Of a DNA stretch of 64,000 bases, positions 27,432 through 40,304 are shown one piece after another (the first letter of the stretch is position 1; each line of letters begins with the position of its first letter). The DNA is from Dicaeum eximium (taxonomy: Eukaryota > Chordata > Aves > Passeriformes > Dicaeidae): assembly GCA_013396995.1 (NCBI GenBank), contig VWZP01005850.1:125323-189322 (forward strand). The letters run 5' to 3'. The notes under the pieces were generated by a model that worked only from the letters and a program-made list of their open reading frames with translations, was not told the origin of the DNA and ran no database searches. Made by a program: the position numbers and the translations under genes.

Positions 27432-27877
27432 TGATGCCTTTTTGGGACTAACTAAAAACAGGGGCCAGACAAAATTAAAGGAATAAAAAGCAGTTCTATT
27501 TATTGAAGGGCCTTCAGGTACATTTAGGGCAGGCAAAGCCCGCCAGGGGCTGCACCCAAAAATGGACCACGGGTCACGAGTTTTCACACTTTTATAAGTT
27601 TGGTTCATTTGCATATTGGGGGTTAATCTTCCAATTACAGCTTCAGGTAATGAAGTCATTTACCCCAGGTTTGCTCCCCCCAGATCACTTTTGTTTGCAT
27701 TTCTTGGGGCCTGAGTCAGTGAGGTGTCCTTGATTGCCAGGCCTGGAGAGGAATTGTTGTGTCTGACCAAAATGGGAAAGCAGCAGCTGACACTGTGTGT
27801 GGAGTTTGGAGTTATACACTAAAGAATTGCAGAATTACAAATACATGGAAGATAAAAGCTGAAATCCTAAGGCATCA
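27432..27877 (-). mobile_element. Solo LTR, TGATGCC family, copy C (minus)
   Basis: A 446-bp element with TGATGCC at its plus-strand left end and GGCATCA at its right end. Read on the minus strand it has an ATGCAAAT octamer (27614-27607), then a TATAAAAG box (about 27598-27590), then AATAAA (27504-27499), in LTR order. Flanking four bases are AGTG and ATTG, a possible target duplication with one mismatch. No internal retroviral genes adjoin it. Confidence 0.82.
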
Positions 27878-28002
27878 ATTGCTAGGAGGTCTACCTTTCT
27901 GGCCTGGAAAGGTCAAGGGCTGTCAGCTTGCTTTGGCTGCTGCATGTTTGATCCCAGTGTCTGGATAGGGGGTTGGAAAATCCTTGCAGCACATAGGAAG
28001 TC

Positions 28003-28239
28003 ATGCTGAAGACTGTATTTATTATAGTATTGGTTACTTTATGCCTTCTCCATTGTCAGATGGAATGTTTTTGTTCAGAGGAATGCCTGACATCGTGTTA
28101 CATATTATCTCCCAGTGCTGTTGTCCTGTTCCAGAAGGAAGCTGTAGAAAGTGCTGATTTTGGTAATTGCACTCAGATCTCTGAGGCAGAGATTGTTCCT
28201 AGAGGAAGATGGGCTTCTGTGGACATCAGCCTGGAGTGA
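28003..28239 (+). other. Unsupported 78-codon ORF with signal-like start
   Basis: The frame starts MLKTVFIIVLVTLCLLHCQM and continues with several cysteines (CFCSEECLTSC at residues 22-32). The start looks like a secretion signal with a Cys-rich segment after it. The family is not recognised, and no promoter, splice site or conserved neighbour supports it. It may well be a chance frame in intergenic DNA near LTR copy C. Confidence 0.12.
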
Positions 28240-31200
28240 CCACTCAGACTGGAACAAACCAGCAGGGCTGAAAGCCCTCGGGGTACTGCTCCTCTACTGC
28301 TCTGAGGTGCCTGCCCTGGCCTCCCCCCCACAGTTCATGCTGCACTGGTGGGGTTTGCATATGAACACCAGGAAATTCCACCCAAGGACAGAAGCAGCAG
28401 GGCCAAGCTGTCTTACACACAACTCAAAGTAGGAAAGGTTCTGTGGGCTCCTATTATTCCTGTTGTTTTGACCAAAGGAGTTTCTCCAAGCTAAAACCCC
28501 CTTCATTTATGTCTCCTGAAGTCTACTGTTTTATTTGTGCTCTTTCTCTTAAGTTTCTTGAGACATTTTGTATGTTTCAATTAGAAATTCATCAGCAAGG
28601 AAAAGAACATGTTTTAAGAATGACTTTCAAACTGTATTCCTTGGTTGCTGGATGGGCTCTTAAAATACTTTTTCTTTCTCTTTTTGGATTTCCAAGTGTT
28701 TTAACACAGAGATTAGAGCCTCTTTCATGTGAGAAATTATTTTCTGCTGTGAAAGCTTGCAGAATATTTGCTCTGAGTGGAGGTGAACAAGTGCCCTGTG
28801 TGGTTGGTGCTCTCTGGGAAGCTACTGCTCCGTAGTAGAATGAACTTTTGGCTCTGTGTGGCATCAAGTAGCAGTCAATGGCTGTGTTGCTTTATATTTA
28901 GAAGGAAGGTAAATGAATGTTGCAGATTATTGTTTAGAAATCTGGTTTTCACATCAAGGAGCCAAGGTAAAAAGGAGATTTTGTTCTTGTTTTCTGTTGG
29001 TAGATATTAGCAAAGTGTCAAAACTGACTCTATAACTTCTTTGTATGCCAAATAACTGCAAAGCCAGACTAGGGCATGGAAAATTGTCTTTTGGCAGTCA
29101 CTCGAAGCAGTAGTAGCACTGCCCACACCCGAACCTCAACCCATTCATACCCTCTAAACTTGAGCAAATTAGTCTCTGCAGAATTACAGGAAGAGTAATA
29201 AAGCTTAGATAGGGAGAAAGAATTTGGTGAGCTAGACTGTGCTTTCAGTGTGGTTACACCATTCAGCTGAACTTTGAAATGCTCAGAGAGAAATATTTGC
29301 CCTCGAGTATGATACAGCTGACACAGGAAAGGGTGTCTGGAATAGGGCCTGTGACTGATCAGAAATCTCTCAATAAAGATGAGGAAGAAGGAGAGTTGCA
29401 AATCATGGGATTGTTCCACATAAAATAAGATTTTATTTTTCAAATGAAAGTTGGGAAAACTCAGCTGAGACTTTGAAGCTGGGAAATGGCTTAGTGGTAG
29501 GTATTGGATTCCTAATGAGCTCTGAACTTTACCGAACACAATCTATTGATTAAGGTGGTATTTTCCTAATCTTGTTCTTAATACTTATTTACCCTTCCTT
29601 AAACTTAAGAGAAGGTATGGCTGTAGATACATGTTTATTGAGTCTCAAAGTAGCTACACCTTCCTACTGGCCAACTCCCTTTGTACTCAACCCAAGTGAA
29701 AAGATTCTGTGGTGCAGGCAGGTGTGTAAAGCCAGCTGGTGTTGGCAAGAGCCTCAGGTCTGGAACTAGACACTGGGGTTATATCCAAATAAATCAGTGT
29801 TCTGTGCACATCTCCCAGAGCACTGCAGCACGGAACTGCAATGAAATTTATTGCTGCTGCCTGTGGAACGGGCAGAGCTCGTCTGTCCCAAAGCTTCAGG
29901 TGCAGGTGGGGGACTGTGCTCACCGGTCCCTCTGAAGGTGCTGCAGTGCCATGTGGGAACTGCATTGCATTCAAGCATTAATTGCTAGGGCCTCAGAAGT
30001 ATAAATAAATGAATAAATGCTTTCCCCTGGCTAAATGGGCTGTTCTGCTGGATTGGTTTTAACCAGCAATGCCAACAGAGCACACAGGCCCATGTGCTAT
30101 AGTCCTTAGCTCAGTGCTGCTCTGTGAAATCAGGCGTCTTTTCTGGAGCTTTTTGACTCCATTTGTGCTGGAAGTATCAGAGTAACAGTCTCCTAGTGTT
30201 AACACAGTAATTTTCTTTTAATCTTTTCTAAAATGCAGAAAAACCAGAGGAGAAATGACAGATATTAACTAAAGATAATTTCCAAGATGCTGGCTTAGCT
30301 CTTAGGGCTATCGTTCTTTTGGACAAATTGGCTCCTCTCTGCAGTTCTTTTGGGTTCTGGTGGTTTTATTTTTTAAAAATTTTCTTCCAGTTTTTTTTTC
30401 CTCTTTCTTTCCCCTAAAAGATACTTCTTCCTTGGTTGTAAAGCCTTCCCTAAGTCCTTACCTCACATCTCAAAGGAGGAAGCAGGGGCAGGGGAGGAAT
30501 CAATGTCTGAATGTGCTCAGGCCTAATACACCTGATAAGTTGTTTTGCAGTGTTACTGGTTTTATTTTACAGTTCCCTTTTTTTTTTCCTTTCACTTGGA
30601 AAGTGTTCACAGCAAAAACCTTTATAGGAACACCACATGTTCTGGAAACATGATTAATACAGAGCTTTCAGGAATTGAATTATCAAGGAAGAAATTGCTT
30701 GTATTGATTTACTCTACATACATATATATGAAAAACTTTTCCTGTGACATGACTTCTCCTCTCCCCACAATTCCTGGCAGCAAGAAGAAGGTAAATTTCT
30801 ACCAGATGGTATGGAGGCAGTTCAGACTGTGCTGTGGAGGTGATGGCACAGGTGTGGGGCTGCAAGACCACCAAAGGACTCACTGATAAAAGCCAGTGTA
30901 TTGCAAATTATGGCCAGGAACCAGGAACTGACTTTTCCTTGGGCTGCTACTGACACTGCAATGACTAAAACCAGTTTTGGAGTATATTCTGCTGCTGACA
31001 GCTATGCAACAGCAGTACAGCCTCTAAACCATGTGAATAATGGACATTGAGATCCTTTCCTGAGAACCTTTAAAAGTAAAATTGTGATCATAAAGAAAGT
31101 TTTCTTTTATTAACTTGCCTTCCCTGGGAGTGACTGTGGGATCCTGTTAGGCTGTGAATAGCACAGTATGAACTGTGGGAAGGCTGCTCAGCAGCACAGG

Positions 31201-33077
31201 TCTGTAGCTTGCCAAACCCAGGCTGGACTCACTCAAACTTCCCTTCTTCTCAGGGAATGTGAGGCTGGCCTTGGCCTCACAGTGAGAGCTGCTGCAAGCA
31301 GAGAATGTTTGCTGTGCAGTTCTGCAGAACTGATCCTGTGAATGATCTTCTAATTCACTTATTTCATAGGGGAGCGGTGTCAGAACTTGAGTTAAATATA
31401 CAGGGCTGTTTTTTGGACATGCATTAATTTTCACTGATTGTTTGTCTGCATGCAGTCCTGCGTGATGATTTAAACTTCATGTGGCAAATGTAATGGAGGT
31501 TGTAAATCTTCATCTTGGTTCTCAACCAAACCATAAAAGTAAGATAATCTGGTTCATCCTAAAGCTCATGCCAAAATGAGTCATATGCATGTATGTGTGT
31601 ATACATTTTACAGGGGTCATTACTGACATTCCTGCGGGTAACAGGTTGAAGAAAATCCCTTCCAAGGGAAATAAGCCAAATAGCTCTGCTCTATCATCAC
31701 TCCTACAGAGGCAGCCACTGGGTCCCAGCAGGGATGTCAGCATCGACCAATCTGTGCTCTGAGTGAGGCACCAGGAAGCACAGTTTTCTGGGCCAGTATT
31801 TCAGGAAAACATATGGCAGTGTCTGCTGCTCACAAAAGGCAATGGTTTAGTCAAGCACTCAGTCAGGGCTTTCCCATTGCACAGACTGAGACGGATCCAG
31901 CCTTCCCCACACTGGATGCTGGTGCAAAGCTGTTCTGCATTTCCTACACTAGCCCTAGTAAAAGCTTGTTCGCAGCTAACCCATGCAGGATCTGCACTCC
32001 TGAGCATCAGCATGAAAGTCCCCAGGCTAACAACACCCAAGTCCACCAGCCAGCCTCAGGAACAGATAAGTGAGTTTCTTTCACAAGGAAATAACTAAAC
32101 ACTGCCGTCTATTGTAAGGTGTATTTTAATTTTGGTGTTGTAACATACATCATACTGGATAGAGTTACTAGAGAGTGAGCACTGCTGTTCCTCACATCCT
32201 GTTAGGATGAGGAATGGGGATGAGCACTGGGAGGAAAGGGCACTTCCCACTGCTCTGTCTTTACTGTTTGAACTGGCATTGAAGTTGGTTTTGGTCTGCC
32301 TGCCTGAACTTTGGGCACTGCTGCCTTATTGCTGTTGCCCTGAACACACTGAGCTTGTTTATAATGGAGTGTTGAATTAGTAGTTGCAAATGGACCTCTA
32401 GACTTGTAGACTAAATTTGAAAGTATATTAGTTATACCAGTTATATTACTTATCCTGTGATACAGTCATGTTCCTCTGCTTGACTGGATAAATAATTTAG
32501 TCTTCTGAGAATCTCTTGATTGTATTCTTTTGCTAAAACTGGCATTAATGACATGGCTTCTAGGGACAGAGCATTCTGACTTCTTTTGAGATCCTCAGCA
32601 GTTTGGGCATCAGGTGACTGTAGGACAGCAGGAACTCTACCATTAGGCACCTACCACAGTGCTATCTGGTCTAGTAAATTTTCTGTCATTTGGGACCCAG
32701 TAGTAAAGCAGATTTCCTCTTTGGTGTAGAATGACTTTGTTATGCAAGGTAATTATTTTCTTCCTTTCATTCCAAATGAGGTTTTGTTTTCCAGTCTATA
32801 ACCAAAGTATCAGCACAGTGTCAGCTGTAGGTGGGATTATAAGCAAGAATTGCCAAAGCATATAAAGTGTAGATATCCACACACAGTCAGATGTTGCATG
32901 GGGATTCTCATCATTAAAGTACTGTATTAGTAGCTTCCATTCTGTTGCTCTCCTGTGGTGCAGCATTCTGGATCAGAAGAGACCTGCTATTTCACATGCA
33001 CTCCAGCTGTTCCTTTCACCCACCACAGTCAAACCTCGTGTTTTATTATTTTTAATGACTTACGTGTGTGGAAAGCC

Positions 33078-33095
33078 AAAAAAAAAAAAAAAAAA
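33078..33095 (+). repeat. A homopolymer (18)
   Basis: A run of 18 A. No flanking LINE or SINE body with target duplications was recognised, so a retroposed tail is not claimed. Confidence 0.9.
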
Positions 33096-33878
33096 GCAAC
33101 CAAAAACTAAACAGAGGGAGATAGTTAGATTGTTTCCTGCATGAAGAAGCTGAGTGGGATTACCAAGGGCCCAAGAAAGTTTTTCCCAACCACGTGAAAT
33201 GCAGAGCTGTAAGGCTGACTCATTTCCTTGACCACTGTCTGGACAGACCAACACCAGGGTGGTTGCCTTTGTCCCTGGTCCTTTTGTTTCTGAGAGCACT
33301 GATGATTTCTGTTTGCTAGCCTCCTTTTGTTCTTGCTCTTCCGTGTTCTAGGCTCTTTATTATTTTGTTTTGATTTTGGTTTTACTGGCCACCAGGGATA
33401 TTTCCCATCTCCTTATGTCTCATCTTAAACTGCATGTGGTTCATAGCTTGACTGATGGCCCCAGGATGCCTGGCTGTGGCTTTGATGCATGTCATAGTCC
33501 AGGAAACTGAAATCCCAACACAAATCACTGTACAACCTGACACAACTCTTATGTTTGTGAGGGAAAGCTGTGCCCAGTGAGTCACAGCAACAATGAGAAG
33601 AGTGTCCTTTCCTCAGGAGCACCCCCCAGACAGCACAAACTGCCTGCGTGTGCCTTGCTGCCTCTGCACCTTCAGAGGCCTCTCCTGTGTCAGTGGCACA
33701 CCTGCAGCTTTTGCACCTCATCTCCTGCCAGCATCATGCCTGCTGCACCCAGCACAGCCCTCCCAGAACAGGGGTAGATCAGTCCTGTAGAATGCCCCAC
33801 TGGTGGGGGTGATCTCACACCGATGTTCAGAACTTTCCTGGTGGTATTTGGATCCTCTCAGACCCTGCTGTAGCTGAG

Positions 33879-34460
33879 TGTACTAGTTTGAAAACAAACC
33901 AGTGAGGGTTTCCAAGCCAGAACTACAGTCTAATAGGAAAATTAAAATAAAGGCAGAAAACACTGGCATAAACTGACAGTCAGGATACAACCTGGCACTC
34001 TGTTGGTCAGGGTGGTGGCAGCAGTCCCGTTAAAGGGTGGCTGCTCCTCCTGCAGTGACAGATGTGGTTCTGTTGAAGTGGTGATCCTGCAGAAGGGTCT
34101 GGTCCTCCTCTGAAGGCCCAGTGGTAGTTATGTAGCTCTTGTCCTCTGGGAATGCAGTGGGAAAAGGCTGTTTGTGGTGTTCCAAGCCTCAGATTCTATC
34201 CAGGTAGGAATGCTTGGCTCCTCCCCCTTGGCAGAGCATCTCACAATGGGATGATGGAATTTTATCAGTCATGCAGTCAGACTTGATGGCCATTAGCAGA
34301 AGATACCCTCAGAGGGAGTTATCAGGGATGAGTCATGGAAGAGATAAAGAACACTGCCCCACCAGGCTTTAACAGCTTAGAGAGACAGTGATAGAATACA
34401 GACTTTTGGGAGCTGCAGAGCAGGACTATCTGCTCTGTTTTGAAAGCCTGCTCCATCACC
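33879..34460. mobile_element. Probable LTR-type repeat starting TGTACTAGTTTG
   Basis: The start TGTACTAGTTTG and the following 500 bases resemble a frequent passerine ERV LTR in my memory of bird genomes (for example the AATTAAAATAAAGGCAGAAA block near 33940). The right edge is uncertain and no target duplication was found. Short open frames on both strands in 34,322-34,675 overlap its end and are not supported as genes. Confidence 0.5.
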
Positions 34461-35419
34461 TCCAGAGAAGTGACATAACCATGGCCACAGACCTGACCAC
34501 TGAGCTGGACCTGGTGCTTCACGTGCCTTGTGACTTTGAGCAGTTGCACGACAATTTGCAGAAAGGCTGCTGACAGTAACAGAAACACTGCCTGGCCTCT
34601 GCAGAGGAATATCCCAACTCTTGGCATGCAACCAACACAGCACATAAGCTTCTGTTTTCTCTTTCTTTGAACCATCTTTCTCCTTCAGATAATCTTCAGG
34701 GAAAAAAAAGGATTTAAAATCTCAGTATCAAAGTCATATACCCAGTGGTCATAAAGAACTGCAGAACAAACAAGATTTGTCTAGTAGCAGAGCTGAGGGG
34801 AGGGAGTGGGTGCTGTGTTGCTTGTCATATTCCTGTGATGGAGCAGGGCCTGGGAAAGTGGCCCTGAGCTGGTATAGGTTAATCAGAGTGGCATTTTAAG
34901 GTCCCTACCCCCTGGCTATACCTAAAGAGCTTTTACAAGATTAGTTGCTTCTGTATTGCTTCAATCCCTTCTGCAAGAGACTAATCCAGCCCCTGCAGTA
35001 TCTTTTGGAAAGAGGGATGGGTTGAAGGTTTGGTAGTTTGAGAGTGGACCACCAGTACTTAAAATCTGAGAACTCTGTATAGTTTGGAGGCCTTTATAGC
35101 TCTGCTGAAGCACTGGTCTAAAATATTGCCAGAATGCATTACTTGTCTCTGGAAGCCATTTGTTTTCATTCACTGCTCAAAGTAAAACAGGCCCAGGGTT
35201 ACAAACAGCTCAGTCTGTGCTGCGGCTGTAATTCTGCTGCACTGGTAAAGGCCACCGTCACTTACAAGTGCCACTGTCACTGACATAACACAGTAGCTCA
35301 GGTAGCTTCTCCAGGGTGGTGGCACAGCATAGGTGCTTGTGTTGCTGATTTTAGGAGCTCTTTAAACACAGACAGAGCTCTCTTACTGCGAGGATTATTA
35401 AATCCTGAAGTAGGATTGC

Positions 35420-35576
35420 CTAGAGAGGTTGTAGAGTCCCCAGATTAAAACATTCAAAACCTGACTGGCCACAGTCTGAGGAACTTGCTCTAATTGACCC
35501 TGCTTTGAGCAGGGCATTGGACCAGATGATCTCCAGAGGTGCCTTCCTACCTCAGCCCTTCAGTGATTCCCTGAAA
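35420..35576 (+). mobile_element. CR1 LINE 3' fragment (plus)
   Basis: A diverged 3' CR1 tail: ATTGCCTAGAGAGGTTGTAG, GACCCTGCTTTGAGCAGGGC, TTGGACCAGATGATCTCCAG. Only about 160 bases remain and the octamer tail is decayed. It belongs to a different and probably older CR1 subfamily than the 20-21 kb pair. Confidence 0.75.
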
Positions 35577-36902
35577 AGCGGCTCAGTGCAGGCACACTAG
35601 TTTGAACACTGTCTTTAGCACAACAGAACTCCACTCTGCTCCTATTCCAAGAGGCCTATCAGCAATTTAACTTTAAAATCTGCATTTCCTGGCTTATGAG
35701 ATCACCCGTGGAGGTAGATTCTCATTTCCTGAAATGATAAGAGCCCAACAGATAAGCAAAGGGCAAGAGCTCGCTCAATCTGTTAGTTATATAAGCACAT
35801 AAATATAACAGTCACTTTTCTTAGCATCAGGTACTTACTCTGTAATTGGTATCACTTAATGTAAAGCGTTGTTCTCGATTTAAAGGCTGATGTAATTGCA
35901 GTTTTGCAGACTGTGGTAGCATATCAATGCAGTCACTTCTGTGCAAAGTAAAGCACTTGGTGTGCTGTGCATGTATGTCAGTGTAAAACTCGGGATGTCA
36001 CAGAAACAGGACCAGATTTTGGATGTAGACAGATGGTTTAATACAACATTATTTTTATTTTATCTTATTTTCTACATGAATTACAGGTTTTATTTCAGAT
36101 ACAGCAATTGCTGCAGTATTAACCCAACCACCTAAATTTTCACAGAGATAGGTAGAAAATTCCACTATAAAGAGAACCTCTGCAGAGAGTTGGATGCAGA
36201 AAGGTTTCAAAGTAATTAATACATTTTGTAAAATCGTGACTGCAAGGTGCATGTGTCAGGGGCTTGAGCCAGCACTTGAGCTCCAGTTGTAGAGCTTGTG
36301 GACAGTATCTGGTTTCCCTGAACATGCTCACCTGTGCTCCACCAAGCTTTGGGGCTGCTCCTGCCTCTGTTTTACTCAGAGTGGGAAATGAGCTATTTTG
36401 TACAAATAGCAACCTTATTAATACTGACTCTGTGAGATTAAAATTGCTCCCTCTTCTGAGGTGCTGGCTGTAGTCCCTGGCAGCTTACAATGTTCCATTG
36501 TTTCACAAAGGTGCATTCAAATCTCATTTTTGTCTCCTTTGTACTGAAGAATGGCATTTCCAGTTCTGGGGTGTGGGGACAGGAAAGAAATTGCTGTGTT
36601 CTTGGTAAACGCTCAGCAGGAGAGTGAAAGCTCCTGCTTGGAAATGCAGGTGAGGTCCTCAAGAGAGTTGTCCTTTGAGAACTATCCACAGAAAATCTAA
36701 TCTGCTCTGGTCTGAATATTAACGTGGTCAGTTTTAGTAAACAAAGTAAGCTTTCATCTGCAGTGAGATCTCAAATAAAATGCTCTTACAAGTGCTCATA
36801 CCAGCGATATTTGGAACCTCATAGTTGCTTCAGTGCCAGGACAGGACACTTCCCTTCCCTGGAATTGCTTCACCATGTCTCATTTACTCAGGTTTACTGG
36901 GA

Positions 36903-37330
36903 TGATGTCTTGAAGTGGCTCCCTAGAACAGAGGCTAGACAAGATTAAGAGAATAAAGTGGGTATTTATTAAAGTCAACAACAGCTACACCCTGGGCAGT
37001 CAGAAGCCTCTGAGAGAGGCTGAACCCAAAATGGTCACGAGTTTTTCAGACAGTTATAAGTTTGGTCCATTTACAAACTGGGGGTTAATCCTCCAATTAA
37101 CGCTTCAGGTAATGAAGTCATTTACCCCCAGTTTGCTCCCCCCTGATTCACTTTTGTTTGTACTTTCAGTGTCTGAGGCTGTGGGGTGTCCTTGGATCTC
37201 AGGCCCAGAGGGATTGTTTTGTCAGACCAAAACGTGAAGACAGTAACTAACACTCCATATGGAGTTTGGAGTTATGCACAAATGCAGTACAGGATTTGAA
37301 AAATATAAAAGCTAAAACCCTAAGGCATCA
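36903..37330 (-). mobile_element. Solo LTR, TGATGCC family, copy D (minus, more diverged)
   Basis: A 428-bp element from TGATGTC to GGCATCA, aligning with the three sister copies but with more differences and small deletions. AATAAA on the minus strand is at 36970-36965. Flanking bases GGGA and GGAA could be a decayed four-base target duplication. It appears older or less constrained than copies A and C. Confidence 0.78.
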
Positions 37331-40079
37331 GGAATATGATCATAACCATGATCTCTCCTTCCTGCCCACAGTATCTGTAACAGAAACAATCTACCACAGC
37401 TCTGAACTTCTTCCTTTCCCCCTGTGCCACTAAAATACGGTGCAGCATGCTGCAACATCTGTGGGTGATTCTGTGCATGCAGGAGTATATTGATGCCTCT
37501 GCAAAACACAAGACTGGGTCACTTCTGAAGCATTTGGTAATAATCCTGATGAAGGGAGAAGCAGACTGGTTTTTTAATGGCACAGGCATTCCCCTAACTT
37601 AAAATTACTCTTTAGGAGTCTTCATTAGCTGTAAAACCAGGGAGCAGGCTGGCCTGTGGGTTCATTAGTGTTCTGCTTATTTATACTGGTGCAGATTTTG
37701 GCCTCTTTTGCACCACTTATTGACAAACCCAGCATTTTGAAGGGTTCCCCTCGTTTCCCCCACAAATTACTAATGTATGTATTCTTGGCAGCTTTGTGTT
37801 TTTAGAAAACTCTTGTGGAAAACTCAACAACACAAGAATTTCAAGATGCACAGTACATGCCACTCAAGCCAATGCAATTATTTCCATGCCTACAATTTAG
37901 CACTGACAGAGCTGAAATAATGGAAATATTTCTGGATTGCGTTTTTGTGGTGAGGACAAAGAAAGCACCAAAAGAAGATTTTTCTGCTAAACTGAAATAT
38001 GTCCCTCCCAGAAAGTAGCTGTGCTTTGTATGCATGGGTTGAATTCATGTGAGGTTTTCTGTTGCAATTACATAAGGAAAACACATCATAGCCTGACTGA
38101 GCACAGGTGTATAGCTTTATCAGCAATTAGTTCCACTGGTAGGTTATCTGAACAGCTATGTCAGAGATATTGATCAGGACAAAACCTGGTTTGGAATAGT
38201 GACATCTGAAACAATTGGGTTTAAAACAGTCAGAAATATAGCTATTGATTGACTCAAGAGGATTCTTCTGGTCTATACATGCAAAATTTTGCTTTAACTC
38301 AGCAGGATGCTATGGTGTGAACTTGGGAATAATCTTTAAAGAAAGTTTTAAAAAAAATGATGCTGGGATGATTGAACATCTTTCAAAAAACTTATGGAGG
38401 AGTATAGGAAGCCAGGGTTCTTTTCTTGATTATTTCTCAGCCATCCAAATCTGAGATTGAAAGTATTGCCTAGATTTAATGAGGAAGATGTAAAAAGGGC
38501 CAGAACCAGTCTGGAAAGACCATACACACATCATGTCCTGGGAACTTTCTTGGGAATGGGAGATGGCTAAGTCACATTTACAAACTGAGGCACACAGAAA
38601 TTGCAAGTGGTTTGTGATGCTGAGCAGCTGATTGAGAAATAAGACTAGGAGTTGCCCTAGATCTAGGCAAACAGTCCCATGCTGGTGGGAGGGATTTTTT
38701 CCTGCATGTGTTTTCTTCAGGCCTCTGATTATTAGTCTGCATGTGCAGGTTCAGTACAAGCCACATGTCATCCCATGGCATTATACTGAACTTGCACATC
38801 AGGAGAAATTTCTGGTAGTGAAATGGCGACCTTAGTATTTTTCAGGGTAGTTAAAGAACAACGGTGTCTCACTTTTCCCCTTCTTTGTCAGCCAGTCATT
38901 GCAAAAGCACATAAAGTACTATAAAGACTCAAGTTCCAGACAATCAATTAATGTACTCAGAGTCATGCATGGTCTGATGTGCACAATGCAGTTCCATCTC
39001 CATCTGCTGCAGTTTGAAAGATGGCAACAGAAGTGAAATGCTGATGTTGCTTATGCTGCTGTGAATTGAAGGGAGGCAGTTTCTAAATTGATCCTTCCTG
39101 TCTAGATAGCTAAATTGAGCTTGAAACATGGATTGGAATGTAACATTTCCTTTTAAAAATATCTGTCTAAGGACAATTCTGTTTCTTTATTTTTCCTTCC
39201 CCGCTTTGGAATAATGCTCAGTCTTGCTGGCCCTGTCTGCCCGCATCAGGTGGAGTTTGTGCACCACGGACCGTCCTGGGGATTCAGCTTCTGGGTTTCC
39301 TATATGTGCTGCAACGTAGTGGAGCTGAGTCTGCTTTAGATCAGGAAGGGTTAAAATCTCTTCCAGCCCTCATGTCATATATTCTGTATGTAAAGTAACA
39401 TGGTGCTGTTCTTGAATTGCAAGCCTTTGCTCTCTGTATTCTGGGCTGTTTCTAATTTAAACACTGTTAATTGCTGTTCTTTATGATCATATTGAAGGCC
39501 TCTGAAAATGTCAGCCCAGGCTGATATCGCTGTGTCCTCAGTACATGCACAGAGTAGAACAGTTTACAGTTTTTCATGAACTTGTCTGTTCCTTTTGCTT
39601 CACTGTCTCTCTTTTGGGAAAGTGAGAAGCGAGATGTGACAACATAAAGTGGCATTTCCCAACATCACCGAAGCTGCCTGTGTCAGAGCTGGGAAAACGG
39701 ACCCAGAGCATCCTAATCCCAGGCCGGGGCTCCTAGCCCATCTTGCCGTGTTCAGGCACAGGCAGGGAAATGCCAGATCCCGATCATCACCAGCTTTAGT
39801 TCACCTGCTGTGCTCTGCCAGCCCCGCCAGGCTGCCCAGGGCCTGCCGGCATCCCCCCAGCGGGGCTGCTCCGCTTTGTTTGGGGCTGCCCAAGGCTCGG
39901 AGCTGTCAGAAGAGGCAGGACAGCCCAAATACCCCTTCACCTCCAGCAAGAGAAAAACCCCGTCACTTTATCATAAACAGCTCTTCAGCTGAAGCAGCTA
40001 GGGATTTGAGCACGGAAATCTGGCATGGAAAGGCCTTTCATTGCACTCGTGTGCCTGAGCATTCCCATGAAAAACTGCT
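37331..40079. other. Non-coding stretch, no gene recognised
   Basis: AT-rich DNA from LTR copy D to the CpG island. Short frames only. GC content rises from about 39,650. Confidence 0.55.
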
Positions 40080-40290
40080 TTTGATCAGCAGGCGGCTCGG
40101 AAAGGCCGCGCAGCCCCGCGGGCTGTGCTGCTCGTGGCCGCCGCCGCTCCGCAGCCTCGCCGAGCAGGGCCGGGCCCGGCGCCGCCATCGCCGGGGCCGC
40201 GGCGCCATCTACGGGCGGCGGAGCCGCGTGAGGGGAGCGCGGCTGCCGGAGCTGTAAGGCTGTCCCTGCACACCTCCGGGGACCGGCACT
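40080..40290. promoter_or_regulatory. Small orphan CpG island
   Basis: About 200 bases with roughly 30 CpG, against an AT-rich, CpG-poor background. On the minus strand it contains GATGGCGGCG and AGATGGCGCC, close to the YY1-type motif AAGATGGCGGC. It lies about 2.3 kb beyond the likely PLEKHB2 transcript end and touches a CR1. The open frames here, up to 202 codons on the plus strand, are not recognisable proteins and follow from GC content. It might be a promoter of an unseen non-coding transcript or a methylation-protected remnant. Confidence 0.55.
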
Positions 40291-40304
40291 CCGCCGCCTC
40301 CAAT

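Larger units (their letters stand above)
27878..33878. other. Non-coding stretch, no gene recognised
   Basis: About 6 kb. The longest frames are 130 codons (plus, 28443-28835) and 156 codons (minus, 29069-29539); neither is recognisable. At 31763-32098 three overlapping frames are open on the two strands without a known product. Confidence 0.5.

Noticed and set aside
31763..32098. Overlapping open frames on both strands
   Set aside because: Three frames are open at once, none has a recognisable domain, and no splice or promoter evidence supports a gene.
39649..40257. 202-codon plus-strand frame
   Set aside because: Not recognisable, ends in the CpG island, and the opposite strand is also open. 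High GC explains the length.
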